Shown piece after piece: positions 15,267 through 22,871 of a stretch of 33,776 bases of DNA. This DNA comes from DATCJU01 sp036562635 (GTDB lineage: Bacteria > Actinomycetota > Actinomycetes > Mycobacteriales > Pseudonocardiaceae): positions 1 to 33,776 of the forward strand of contig DATCJU010000007.1 of assembly GCA_036562635.1 (NCBI GenBank), written 5' to 3'. The stretch's first letter is position 1, and the number at the start of each line of letters is the position of its first letter. The translations under genes were made by a program, and so were the position numbers. A model generated the notes under the pieces. It made no database searches, was not told the origin of the DNA, and saw nothing but the letters and a program-made list of their open reading frames with translations.

Positions 15267-16010
15267 ATGGACCGCGGGACGGCGTGGGTGGCGGCCGGAT
15301 GGGGGCTGCTGGGTGCCTCGTCGCTGGTGCTGGGCGCCCTGCTGGGTCTGCTCGTCCGCTGGCCGCCCCGGGTGGTCGCCCTGGTACTGGCCTTCGGCTC
15401 GGGCACCCTGATCAGCGCGGTCGCCTTCGACCTCGTCGAGGAGTCCTGGGCGACGTCCGGCGGGTGGGTGACCGGCGGCGCGCTGGCCGCGGGTGCGCTG
15501 GCGTTCTGCGCCGGTGACGTGGCGGTGTCCCGGGCCGGGGTGCCCCGCCGCAGACGCACCAGGGCCGATCACAGCCGGGCCACGGCCACGGTGCTCGTGG
15601 TCGGTGCGTTGCTCGACGGAGTGCCCGAGTCGGCGGCGATCGGCGCCACCGTCTCCCAGCAGGGTGTGAGCTGGGCGTTCCTCGCGGCGGTGTTCCTGAG
15701 CAACATTCCGGAGTCGTTGTCCTCCGCCGTCGGTATGCGCTCCGGCGGACGTCCACGGCACCGGATCCTGCTGCTGTGGGTGGTGATCGTGTTCGCCTCG
15801 GGGCTGGCGGCCGCCCTGGGCTACCTGAGTGTGGCCGTCTCGCCGCCGCCTCTCGTCGACGCCATCCGGAGTTTCGCGGCCGGGGCGGTGCTGACCATGG
15901 TGTCCTCGACGATGCTGCCCGAGGCGCACGAACAGGGCGGTCCGGTGACGGCGTTGCTGACCACGGCGGGGTTCCTCACCGCCGTCGCCCTCGGACACCT
16001 CCAGCCCTGA
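15267..16010 (+). CDS. ZIP family metal transporter-like membrane protein
   Basis: This 247-residue protein has about eight hydrophobic helices. Two ZIP-type helices carry LLDGVPESAAIG and FLSNIPESLSSA in place of the textbook HNxPEG and HExPHE motifs. The middle loop is basic with one histidine (PRRRRTRADHSR), and the C-terminal helices include STMLPEAHEQGG. This is the divergent ZIP clade found in many actinobacteria, with unproven metal specificity; loss of the classic histidines makes zinc transport uncertain. ATG 15267 is chosen by the start of the first helix; an upstream frame to 15207 shows no helix or homology. It ends 24 bases from the convergent monooxygenase gene. Confidence 0.75.
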   Translation: MDRGTAWVAAGWGLLGASSLVLGALLGLLVRWPPRVVALVLAFGSGTLISAVAFDLVEESWATSGGWVTGGALAAGALAFCAGDVAVSRAGVPRRRRTRADHSRATATVLVVGALLDGVPESAAIGATVSQQGVSWAFLAAVFLSNIPESLSSAVGMRSGGRPRHRILLLWVVIVFASGLAAALGYLSVAVSPPPLVDAIRSFAAGAVLTMVSSTMLPEAHEQGGPVTALLTTAGFLTAVALGHLQP

Positions 16011-16034
16011 GGGGTCGGTCCGGAGCGGCAGGGG

Positions 16035-17117
16035 TCAGGCGGCGACCCGGTCGGCCAGCAGTTCCCGGATCTCCCGGACCGCCGCGCGGGCCGCACGGGT
16101 GGCGCCGACCGTGCTGGCGGAGGGTCCGTAGCCGACCAGGTGCACCCGGGGCTCGGCGGCCACCCGGGTACTGGCGGCACCGTCCATCCGGATGCCACCG
16201 CCGGGTCCGCGCAGCTCCAACGGGGCGAGGTGTCGCAGCGCGGCCCGGAAACCGGTGCACCACAGGATGGCGTCGGCCCGGATCTCGGTCCCGTCGTCCC
16301 AGGCCACCCCGTCGGGGGTGATGCGGTCGAACACGGGGTGACGTCGCAGCAGCCCGCGGTCCAGGGCCGCCCGCACCTCGTCGGTGAGGACGAGTCCGGT
16401 GGCACCGACCACGCTCCCGGGTGGACGGCCCGCCCGTACGGCCTCGTCGACCCGGGCGACCACGGTCCGGCCCAGCTCGGGGGTGAACGGCCCGGGTACG
16501 AAGACCGGGGGTCGTCGGGTGACCCAGGTGGTGGTCGCCACCTGGGCGATCTCCAGCAGGAGCTGGACCGCGGAGGAGCCACCACCGACCACGACGACGT
16601 GTTGCCCGGTGAACTCCTCCGGACCCCGGTAGTCGGCGGTGTGCAGCTGGCGGCCCCGGAACCGTTCGCGTCCCGGGTAGTGCGGCCAGAACGGGTTGGT
16701 CCAGGTGCCGGTGGCGTTGATCACCGCACGGGCGGACCACCGACCGGCGTCGCTCTCCACCAGCAGCCGCTCGCCGGCACGGCGGACGGCCTCGACCCGC
16801 ACCGGACGCAGTACGGGCAGGGCGAAGTGCTCCTCGTAGGCGGCGAAGTACTCGGCGACGGCCTCGGCGGCGGGCCGGGAGGGGGCCGCCGGCCCCATGC
16901 GCAGACCGGGCAGGTCGTGGATGCCGTGCACCCGGTCCAGGCGCAGGGTGGGCCAGCGTTCCCGCCAGGCACCGCCCGGTCCGGCGCCGCCGTCCAGGAT
17001 CACGTACCCGGTGCCCGGGGCGAACCCGGCCCGGCGCAGGAAGTACCCGCTGGACAGGCCGGCCTGCCCGGCACCGATCACCACCACGTCCACCGGCCAG
17101 GTCCGTGCTGTGCTCAC
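16035..17117 (-). CDS. FAD/NAD(P)-binding oxidoreductase, flavin monooxygenase-like
   Basis: This 360-residue protein has two dinucleotide-binding motifs. The FAD site is VVVIGAGQAGLSSGYFLRRA near the N-terminus (about 10-29), and the NADPH site is HVVVVGGGSSAVQLLLE near the middle. Between them lie the flavin-monooxygenase elements PGGAWRERWPTLRL and NATGTWTNPFWPHYPGRERF, and near the end there is ILWCTGFRAAL. The family oxidises soft nucleophiles or ketones using NADPH and O2; substrate is unknown. The start is GTG 17117, where homology begins. The upstream extension lacks a domain. It is convergent with the ZIP-like gene and downstream of the Imm5-like gene, separated from it by a terminator. 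Confidence 0.87.
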   Translation of the reverse strand: MSTARTWPVDVVVIGAGQAGLSSGYFLRRAGFAPGTGYVILDGGAGPGGAWRERWPTLRLDRVHGIHDLPGLRMGPAAPSRPAAEAVAEYFAAYEEHFALPVLRPVRVEAVRRAGERLLVESDAGRWSARAVINATGTWTNPFWPHYPGRERFRGRQLHTADYRGPEEFTGQHVVVVGGGSSAVQLLLEIAQVATTTWVTRRPPVFVPGPFTPELGRTVVARVDEAVRAGRPPGSVVGATGLVLTDEVRAALDRGLLRRHPVFDRITPDGVAWDDGTEIRADAILWCTGFRAALRHLAPLELRGPGGGIRMDGAASTRVAAEPRVHLVGYGPSASTVGATRAARAAVREIRELLADRVAA

Positions 17118-17186
17118 GCCACGATCAACGCCTCGGAGCGTTCCACGCATCCCGCCTGTGACCGAGGGAGCAGCCCTGCACCCGGA

Positions 17187-17215
17187 TGCCCGTGCCCGGA
17201 TCAGCGGCACGGGCA
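17187..17215 (-). terminator. Terminator after the Imm5-like gene
   Basis: TGCCCGTGCC (17187-17196) and GGCACGGGCA (17206-17215) are perfect 10-bp arms around a 9-base loop, 12 bases past the stop codon. Confidence 0.8.
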
Positions 17216-17227
17216 CTCCGGGCGGGT

Positions 17228-17743
17228 TCAGGATCGCAGCAAGGTGTCCAGGACGCTCATGAGCCGGGTCACGCGGTTCCCCCTGGACGGGGCGGCGGGG
17301 TAGCGCCTGAGCACGGTGACGAGAGCGGGTGTGGCGCGTCGACGAGCCTGCTCGATCCATGCCGTCCCGACACCGTGATCCCCGCCCGCGGCCAGCTCCG
17401 CCGCTCGTGCCGCGTGCGCCGCGGCGCCCAGGATGTGCTTCACCTGGGTCGGCTTCGCGAGAGGGTGCAGGTAGGCCGCGGCGGCCGCGTGGCCGGCGGC
17501 GCGTGCCGCCTCCCGTGCGGCCTCGGTCGGTGCCTCCGCCGCGGCCTTGTGCGCCGCCAGTGCGCTCGTTCGCTGCAGCTTCGTCCGCTCGGCGCCGTCG
17601 GCGAAGGCCCAGGCCGCTTCGACGGCCGCCCGAGGTCGCCGGTCGTCGGGACAGCACTCCTCGAAGATCGCCAGGACCTCCTGTGCGTTCTCCGCCGCAT
17701 AGCGGGTCACCGCTCGGAGGTCCTGCAGACCCAGTTCGACCAT
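17228..17743 (-). CDS. Imm5-like putative immunity protein
   Basis: This all-helical protein of 171 residues has the pattern LQDLRAVTRYAAENAQEVLAIF, then DDRRPRAAVEAAWAFADG, AARAAGHAAAAAYLHPLA and TQVKHILGAAAHAARAAEL. This matches the Imm5-like family that is annotated as putative immunity protein. Such proteins are named from their place beside polymorphic toxins in other genomes, but no toxin gene is near here. ATG 17743 is used. An in-frame GTG at 17761 lies 7 bases after a TACCGT hexamer (17769-17774) and could be a leaderless start that adds six residues. The N-terminal part of the longer open frame further upstream only reads through the EamA gene. Confidence 0.72.
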   Translation of the reverse strand: MVELGLQDLRAVTRYAAENAQEVLAIFEECCPDDRRPRAAVEAAWAFADGAERTKLQRTSALAAHKAAAEAPTEAAREAARAAGHAAAAAYLHPLAKPTQVKHILGAAAHAARAAELAAGGDHGVGTAWIEQARRRATPALVTVLRRYPAAPSRGNRVTRLMSVLDTLLRS

Positions 17744-17907
17744 GCCCGACGCGTCCACCACGTGCCCGACGGTACTGGGTGGCTCGCCCGTCGACGCCGT
17801 GCCTATTGCCCAGCAGGCGGTCCCCGCGGAGACCCGGTTCCGTCCGGCCCGACCGGTCCCGCCGAGCAGCGGTGGCGTGACCGCGGTCCGCACCGCCACG
17901 GCCCGTG

Positions 17908-18888
17908 CTACCGGTCGACGGGCTCGCCGACGGCCCGGACCGTGGACGGCCCGGTCAGGACCTCGTCCTGGGGTGTCGGCCGTGTCCTCCGGTCCACCCG
18001 CGGCCGCAGCTGCACGACGACGACGGAGGCCAGCACCAGCAGGCCACCGACGAGTTGCACCGGGGTGAGGAACTCGCCGAGCGTGAGCGCGGCCAGCGTG
18101 GTGGTGACGACGGGCTCGAAGGTCGACAGCACGGCGGCGGTCGACGGGCCGGTCCGCCGCAGGCCGGCGAAGAAGGCGAGTATCGCCACGACGGTGGACA
18201 CGACGGCGATGCAGGCCACCCAGAACCACCCGGCCGGGCCGAAGCCGAGGTCGGCCCCGCCCGCGGCCAGAGCACGCAGGGCGAACGTGAGGGAGGCCCC
18301 GATCATCACCAGCGCCGAGAGCACCACCGGGGCCAGTCGGTGCACCACGGTGTCGGCCACGAGGATGTAGCCGGTGTAGGTGACCGCGGTACCGAAGGCC
18401 AGGGCCACACCGATCGTGTCGAACCGCAGCGCGCCGGCGCCGAGGAGGACCAGCAGCGTCCCGCAGGACGCGCCGAGCAGGGCCACCGACCGTGTCGGGG
18501 TGAGGCGTTCGCGGCCGAGGAACGCGGCCGCCAGGGTGACCAGCGCCGGGTAGGTGTAGAAGACCAGGGCCACCAGCGAGGCGTCGATCCGTTCGAGGGC
18601 GGCGAAGAACAGGGCCGACTGGGTGGCGTACCCGACCGCGCCCATCCCGAGGCCGACCAGCACCATCCGTCGGCCGAGCCGCACGGGCCCCGACGACGAC
18701 ACCGCGGCGGGTCCGCCGGAGCGCAGATCCGGCCGCAGCACCAGGACCACGGTCAACAGGACCGCGGCCAGCGTGAAACGCAGCAGCAACAGCACGTCGG
18801 GGGAGACACCCTCGGCGTAGGCGAGCTTGCCGAAGATCGCCATGGCGCCGAAGCCGGCCGCCGAGAGCAGACACAGTGCAGGACCCAC
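17908..18888 (-). CDS. EamA/DMT family exporter
   Basis: This protein of about 326 residues has ten predicted membrane helices arranged as two EamA repeats. The first begins LCLLSAAGFGAMAIFGKLAY and the second GVALAFGTAVTYTGYILVAD. Each repeat ends with the typical xxxLGExL pattern, here FLGRERLTP and TLGEFLTPVQLVGG. The family exports amino acids, metabolites or drugs. There is no ATG at the right place: the start is taken as GTG 18888, the first acceptable codon before the first helix. It is divergent from a LysR gene 72 bases away, and a dyad in that gap (18927-18948) suggests that the LysR protein controls it. A CATAAC hexamer on the minus strand (about 18912-18917) is a possible -10 element. 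Confidence 0.85.
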   Translation of the reverse strand: MGPALCLLSAAGFGAMAIFGKLAYAEGVSPDVLLLLRFTLAAVLLTVVLVLRPDLRSGGPAAVSSSGPVRLGRRMVLVGLGMGAVGYATQSALFFAALERIDASLVALVFYTYPALVTLAAAFLGRERLTPTRSVALLGASCGTLLVLLGAGALRFDTIGVALAFGTAVTYTGYILVADTVVHRLAPVVLSALVMIGASLTFALRALAAGGADLGFGPAGWFWVACIAVVSTVVAILAFFAGLRRTGPSTAAVLSTFEPVVTTTLAALTLGEFLTPVQLVGGLLVLASVVVVQLRPRVDRRTRPTPQDEVLTGPSTVRAVGEPVDR

Positions 18889-18926
18889 GAGGCCAGCGTC
18901 AGCCCGCTGTCCTGTTATGTCCAGTG

Positions 18927-18948
18927 ACGAATATTGGAGCAGATTCGT
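18927..18948. promoter_or_regulatory. LysR-type operator dyad between EamA and LysR genes
   Basis: ACGAAT (18927-18932) and ATTCGT (18943-18948) are perfect 6-bp arms around 10 bases. The dyad ends one base before the -10 hexamer of the LysR gene and covers its spacer, which suits an autorepressing regulator. It is also placed to act on the EamA promoter. Confidence 0.65.
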
Positions 18949-18954
18949 TAGAGT
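18949..18954 (+). promoter_or_regulatory. -10 element (TAGAGT) of a leaderless LysR gene
   Basis: TAGAGT fits TANNNT and ends exactly 6 bases before the ATG at 18961. No ribosome site precedes the start. A GTGACG at 18924-18929 may serve as a weak -35 with a 19-base spacer. Confidence 0.6.
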
Positions 18955-18960
18955 TTCTAC

Positions 18961-19944
18961 ATGGTTGTGCTGGACCTGCGTCGGCTCCGCATGCTCCGTG
19001 AGCTGGAGGAACGTGGCACCCTCAGCGCCGTCGCCGCGGCACTGGGCTACACCCCGTCCGCGGTCTCCCAGCAGCTCGCCGTCCTGGAGAAGGAGGTCGG
19101 CGCCCGCCTGCTGGAGAAGGCCGGCCGCGGGGTGCGGCTGACCGACGCCGGCCGTCTGCTCGCCCAGCACGCCGGTGTCCTGCTGTCGGCCGCCGAGGCG
19201 GCGCGCGCGGACCTGGCCGCCCTGACCGGCGAGATCCGGGGCACGGTCCGCGCCGCCGGTCTGCAGTCGGCCACCCGACGCGTGCTGATCCCGGCCGTGG
19301 CCCGCATGCTCGTCGACCACCCGCAGGTGCGGGTGGAGATCTCCGAGCTCGAACTCGAGCAGACACTGCCCGAGTTGCGACTGGGGACGCTCGACGTGGT
19401 CATCAGCGACGAGTACGACGGCCATCCGCGCCCCCGGCCGGCCGGCCTCCGGTACACGCTTCTCCACGAGGAGCCGTTGAAGCTCGTGCTGCCGGTCACA
19501 CATCCGGCCGCCGGACACGGTGGACCCGTCGCCGTGGCCGACCTGCGCGACGACGTCTGGGTCGCCTCCGCCGCCGGCACCGGCCACCACGCCCTCGTCG
19601 TCGGCACCTGCCGTTCTCTCGGCGGCTACGAGCCGGACCTGCGCCACCGGTCCAACGACGCCGATGTCCAGCTCGAGCTCGTCCGTACCGCCGGAGCCGT
19701 CGCCCTGCTGCCGTCCCTGACGCTTCCGGCGGCCGATCCGACCCTGGCCATCCGTGATGTCGCCGAAGCGGACATCGGTCGTCGGCTGGTGGTCATCACC
19801 CGGGAGGGTCCCACGCCTCCCGCGCTCGGTGCCTTCCTGACCGCCATCCGGGAACAGGCCCGCCGGCTCGACCGTGAACCGGCGCCCGGTGCGGCCCCGG
19901 ACACACGTGGGGCCCGGTCGGACGACCGGGCCCCACGTGACTGA
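18961..19944 (+). CDS. LysR family regulator, likely controlling the EamA gene
   Basis: This 327-residue LysR regulator has an N-terminal winged helix-turn-helix (LRRLRMLRELEERG, then ALGYTPSAVSQQLAVLEKEV, then LLEKAGRGVRLTDAG). An effector-binding domain follows. The DNA-binding part is typical of the actinobacterial LysR subfamily with TPSAVSQQ. It is transcribed away from the EamA exporter gene, and a perfect dyad lies between them, so control of that exporter and of itself is a reasonable inference. The ATG is set by the TAGAGT -10 element 6 bases upstream. The last 13 codons form a perfect 17-bp palindrome that must double as the terminator. Confidence 0.9.
   Translation: MVVLDLRRLRMLRELEERGTLSAVAAALGYTPSAVSQQLAVLEKEVGARLLEKAGRGVRLTDAGRLLAQHAGVLLSAAEAARADLAALTGEIRGTVRAAGLQSATRRVLIPAVARMLVDHPQVRVEISELELEQTLPELRLGTLDVVISDEYDGHPRPRPAGLRYTLLHEEPLKLVLPVTHPAAGHGGPVAVADLRDDVWVASAAGTGHHALVVGTCRSLGGYEPDLRHRSNDADVQLELVRTAGAVALLPSLTLPAADPTLAIRDVAEADIGRRLVVITREGPTPPALGAFLTAIREQARRLDREPAPGAAPDTRGARSDDRAPRD
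19904..19939. terminator. Perfect 17-bp palindrome inside the end of the LysR gene
   Basis: The arms 19904-19920 and 19923-19939 are perfect reverse complements with only GA between them. The palindrome starts with CACGTG and ends with CACGTG. It stops 2 bases before the LysR TGA, so the hairpin lies in coding sequence. It can end transcription from both sides. Confidence 0.75.
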
Positions 19945-19965
19945 ACTGCGAGCTCTCCCCGCCCT

Positions 19966-19982
19966 GCCTTCCGCAGGAAGGC
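19966..19982 (-). terminator. Terminator after ssrA
   Basis: GCCTTCC-GCA-GGAAGGC forms a perfect 7-bp hairpin, 26 bases past the tmRNA 3' end on the minus strand. Outer complementary blocks (CTCCCC at 19955-19960 with GGGGAG at 19993-19998) may extend it. Confidence 0.6.
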
Positions 19983-20008
19983 CACGAGCTCCGGGGAGGC
20001 TCCCTCGG

Positions 20009-20375
20009 TGGAGGTGGCGGGAATCGAACCCGCGTCCTCCGCCGCCTCGCCAGGGCTTCTCCGTGCGCAGTCCGCTGTGTCTCTGCTCGGCCCCACCGGT
20101 CACGCGGACGAGCCGGTGTGACGGGCCCAGTCGCGGTGAGTGTCCCTACCAGGCCCCGCGACCGGTCCTGGAGGTAAGCCTCCTCGCTGATGCCGGCGAC
20201 CGGGACGGAGGCGCTCCCGGGCCGACAACTTCGCTACCTGCCTCAGGCGGCGAGAGCGAAGTCAGCGCGACTCTTGTTGGCGCTTATCGGTTTACGGCGA
20301 CGCTTCAGGTGGTCTCCCGCCTGCACCTGCACGCTTCCCCTGACTCAACGTCCGGAGTCGAAACCGTTCACCCCC
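20009..20375 (-). ncRNA. ssrA: Transfer-messenger RNA (tmRNA)
   Basis: This is a one-piece tmRNA of 367 bases. The tRNA-like ends pair as GGGGGTG with CACCTCC (one G-U), discriminator A, with the T arm GCGGGTTCGATTCCCGC close to the 3' end and the conserved 5' GGTTTCGAC. The tag frame at 20281-20243 reads ANKSRADFALAA and then TGA, a typical actinobacterial tag ending in ALAA for proteolysis. It starts with GCC. The RNA carries alanine to stalled ribosomes with the help of SmpB, whose gene is 1 kb upstream. CCA is not encoded. Confidence 0.97.
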
Positions 20376-20396
20376 TTGTCCTTGCGGAACGCCCCA

Positions 20397-20402
20397 ATCA
20401 TA
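20397..20402 (-). promoter_or_regulatory. -10 element (TATGAT) of ssrA
   Basis: TATGAT is close to the ideal TATAAT. RNA would start near 20389-20390, leaving a leader of about 14 bases that RNase P would remove to give the GGGGGTG 5' end. No good -35 is seen. The element lies between the amidohydrolase stop and ssrA, so ssrA has its own promoter. Confidence 0.6.
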
Positions 20403-20430
20403 ACGTCCCGGTCCCTGCGGATCATTCCCT

Positions 20431-21387
20431 TTATCCGGCGTCGCCGTCCCCGGCCCAGGGCCGGTCCGGGCCCAACAGCCGACACGGGTTGTCGTGCAGC
20501 ACGGCCCGCAGGAACTGCTCGCCCAACCGGTCGTCGGCCATGGCCCAGGAACAGATGACGGCGAGCTGCTCGGCGTAGGGGTACGGGATGTTCGGGAAGT
20601 CGGTACCGAGCACCACCCGGTCCGCGACGTCCGCCAACCGGGCCGGCCAGTCCGGAGGCAGGGGTGCCCGTCCGGCGAGGAACGCGACACCGACCATCGT
20701 GGTGTCCAGGTGCACCCGGGGGTAGCGCCGAACCAGGTCCAGGGCCGTCTCGTAGTCGGGCATGCCGGCGTGCGCGAGCACCGCGACCAGGCGGGGGTGC
20801 CGGGCCAGGACCTCCTCGAACACGTCCAGCCCGGTGTGCGGCCCCGGAACCGGCCCGTGCCCGCAGTGCACCACCACCGGGACACCGGCCTCGGCGAGCA
20901 GGCCCCAGGCCGGGTCCAGCAGCGGGTCCCTGGGGTCGTAGCCGCCCACCTGCACGTGTGCCTTGACGCACCGCGCCCCGGCGTCCAGGGCGGCGGCCAG
21001 GTAGCGGGTGACCTCCGGCTCGGGGTAGAGGGTCGCGGTGGGCACCGCCCCCGGGGTGCGCCGGCCGAAGTCCAGCGCCCACTCGGTCAGCCACGCGGCC
21101 ATGCCCGGCTTGTGCGGGTACACCAGGGGCGCGAACGCGACGACGCCGAGCGAACGCAGTACCGCGAGCCGCTCCTCGTCCCGGGGGTACCGGTAGTGGA
21201 TCGGCCAGGGCGTGCCGTAGTGCTCGGCGGCGCGGTCGAAGAAGGCCCACACCTTGGTCAGCACCCGTTCGGGCATGAAGTGCACGTGCAGGTCGACCAG
21301 GCCGGGCAGGCCGAGCTCGGCCAACCACCCCGCCACGTCCGGGTCGTGACGTGGCGGGGCGACCGGCGAGTCGGCCGCCGAGGTCAC
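20431..21387 (-). CDS. Amidohydrolase family metal-dependent hydrolase
   Basis: This 318-residue protein has the amidohydrolase-2 layout. The metal-binding HxH is in VDLHVHFMPE (about 32-40), a lysine is in CVKAHVQVGG, a histidine is in VVVHCGHGP and another in AVLAHAGMPD. The final catalytic aspartate is in VLGTDFPNIPY. Such enzymes hydrolyse or decarboxylate small substrates; the true substrate is unknown. GTG 21387 overlaps the smpB stop as GTGA (4 bases), so translation is coupled to smpB and the two are in one operon. A function tied to ribosome rescue is not implied by the sequence. The gene sits between smpB and ssrA, which in many actinobacteria are closer neighbours. Confidence 0.85.
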   Translation of the reverse strand: MTSAADSPVAPPRHDPDVAGWLAELGLPGLVDLHVHFMPERVLTKVWAFFDRAAEHYGTPWPIHYRYPRDEERLAVLRSLGVVAFAPLVYPHKPGMAAWLTEWALDFGRRTPGAVPTATLYPEPEVTRYLAAALDAGARCVKAHVQVGGYDPRDPLLDPAWGLLAEAGVPVVVHCGHGPVPGPHTGLDVFEEVLARHPRLVAVLAHAGMPDYETALDLVRRYPRVHLDTTMVGVAFLAGRAPLPPDWPARLADVADRVVLGTDFPNIPYPYAEQLAVICSWAMADDRLGEQFLRAVLHDNPCRLLGPDRPWAGDGDAG

Positions 21388-21860
21388 CGCCGGCCCTTGG
21401 CGACCCGACCGGTGACCTTGGCGATGTAGCGCTGCGCGTCGCGCTTGGCCAGGTCGGCGCGCTTGTCGTAGGACTTCTTGCCCTTGGCCAGAGCCAGCTC
21501 GACCTTGACCTTGCCGTCCTTGAAGTACAGGGACAGCGGAACCAGGGTCAGGCCGCCCTCCCGGGTCTTGCCGACCAGCCGCAGGATCTCGCCCTTGTGC
21601 AGCAGCAGCTTGCGGACACGACGCGGGTCGTGGTTGGTCCACGTGCCCTGCTCGTACTCGGGGATGTGCACGTTGCGCAGCCACACCTCACCGTCGTCGA
21701 CGGTGGCGAAGGCGTCGGCCAGCGAGGCACGGCCGGCACGCAGGCTCTTCACCTCGGTACCGGTGAGCACGATGCCGGCCTCGTAGGTGTCGAGCACCGA
21801 GTAGTCGTGCCGTGCCTTGCGATTGCTGACGATCACCTTGTGGCCGCGTTCCCTGGGCAT
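21384..21860 (-). CDS. smpB: SsrA-binding protein SmpB
   Basis: This 158-residue protein matches SmpB from end to end. It has IVSNRKARHDYSVLDTYEAG, the strongly conserved GIVLTGTEVKSLRAGRASL, and HIPEYEQGTWTNHDPRR, and ends with the basic tail GKKSYDKRADLAKRDAQRYI. SmpB holds tmRNA in stalled ribosomes and its C-terminal tail reaches into the mRNA channel. The ATG at 21860 follows AAGG about 9 bases upstream; a TAAGGT hexamer 7 bases upstream could also be a -10 element. It lies 61 bases downstream of ftsX and is coupled to the amidohydrolase gene by a 4-base overlap. Confidence 0.98.
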   Translation of the reverse strand: MPRERGHKVIVSNRKARHDYSVLDTYEAGIVLTGTEVKSLRAGRASLADAFATVDDGEVWLRNVHIPEYEQGTWTNHDPRRVRKLLLHKGEILRLVGKTREGGLTLVPLSLYFKDGKVKVELALAKGKKSYDKRADLAKRDAQRYIAKVTGRVAKGRR

Positions 21861-21921
21861 GTCTTCGACCTTACGACGTGCCGTCCAGCGTTTTACGGGA
21901 AAGGGCTCCGGCCGTGGTGAC

Positions 21922-22824
21922 TCAGATCCGCACGTACAGCCGCAGGGTGACGTAGCCGGTGAGGGCGGAGATCACCACGGCGACGAGCATCAGGATCGGG
22001 GACACCAGGAACACGTCGGCCATGCCGAGCCGCGGGATGATGCCGGCCTGGATCGGCGCCTCCAACGCCCGGTCCAGGAACAGCGCCTTGCCCGCGATCA
22101 GCCCACCCACGGCCAGCAGCGCGCCGATGAACCCGGCGACCACGGCCTCCAGGAGGAACGGCAGCTGGGTGTACCACCGGGTGGCGCCGACCAGCCGCAT
22201 GATGCTGACCTCGGTGCGCCGGGTGAACGCCGACAGCTGGATGGTGTTGGAGATCAGCAGCAACGCGGCGAGTGCCTGCACCAGGGCGATGGCGAAGGTG
22301 GCGTTGCGGCCGCTGGCCAGCACCCCGAACAACCGTTCCAGGAAGGCGCCCTGGTCGGTGATCCGGTGCACGCCCGGCTTGCCGTCGAACTCCGCCTTGA
22401 TCACGTCGAAGCGGTCCGGGTCCTCCAGCTTGACCCGGAACGACGACGGCAGGGACTCGGGCCGGGCCAGCTCGACCAGCTCCGGCTGGCTCTCGAAGAT
22501 CTCCTTGAACCGCTCGTAGGCGCGCTCACGGTTCTCGAAGATCACGGACTGGACGATCGAGGCCGACTCCAGCTGCTGACGCAGGGTGGCGCACGGGTCC
22601 TGGGAGCAGTCGGGGTCGTTGGCACTGACGTCGTTGGTCAGGTAGATGGCGACCTCGACCTTGTCGTAGTAGCGGTCCTCCATCTTGTCGATGAGGCGGA
22701 CCACGAGCAGGCCGCCACCGAGGAGGCCGAGCGAGATCGCGGTCGTGAGGATCATCGCGATGGTCATCGTCACGTTCCGGCGCAGGCCGGTGATGACCTC
22801 GCTGAACACGAAACTGGCGCGCAT
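21922..22824 (-). CDS. ftsX: Cell division ABC permease FtsX
   Basis: This 300-residue protein has the FtsX layout. A cytoplasmic N-terminus (MRASFVFSEVITGLRRNVTM) leads to a first helix at about 21-41. A large extracytoplasmic domain follows, with two cysteines in DPDCSQDPCATLRQQLES. Then come three more helices with LLISNTIQLSAFTRRTEVSIMRLVGAT between helices two and three. With FtsE it forms a membrane complex that turns on septal wall hydrolases, in actinobacteria of the RipC type. It is 47 bases downstream of ftsE and in the same operon. ATG 22824 agrees with homology. Confidence 0.97.
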   Translation of the reverse strand: MRASFVFSEVITGLRRNVTMTIAMILTTAISLGLLGGGLLVVRLIDKMEDRYYDKVEVAIYLTNDVSANDPDCSQDPCATLRQQLESASIVQSVIFENRERAYERFKEIFESQPELVELARPESLPSSFRVKLEDPDRFDVIKAEFDGKPGVHRITDQGAFLERLFGVLASGRNATFAIALVQALAALLLISNTIQLSAFTRRTEVSIMRLVGATRWYTQLPFLLEAVVAGFIGALLAVGGLIAGKALFLDRALEAPIQAGIIPRLGMADVFLVSPILMLVAVVISALTGYVTLRLYVRI

Positions 22825-22871
22825 CGGGGGAGTGTCCTCGAGTCGGGGTCGGGAAAGAGGCGGGGCGCGGA

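Noticed and set aside
13281..15998. Antisense open frame of 905 codons over the Mrr-like and ZIP-like genes
   Set aside because: Composition is Gln/Gly/Arg/Pro-rich with no recognisable domain; it mirrors real genes on the other strand.
17762..18874. Long N-terminal extension of the Imm5-like frame
   Set aside because: It reads the EamA gene in the wrong frame; family homology starts near 17743.
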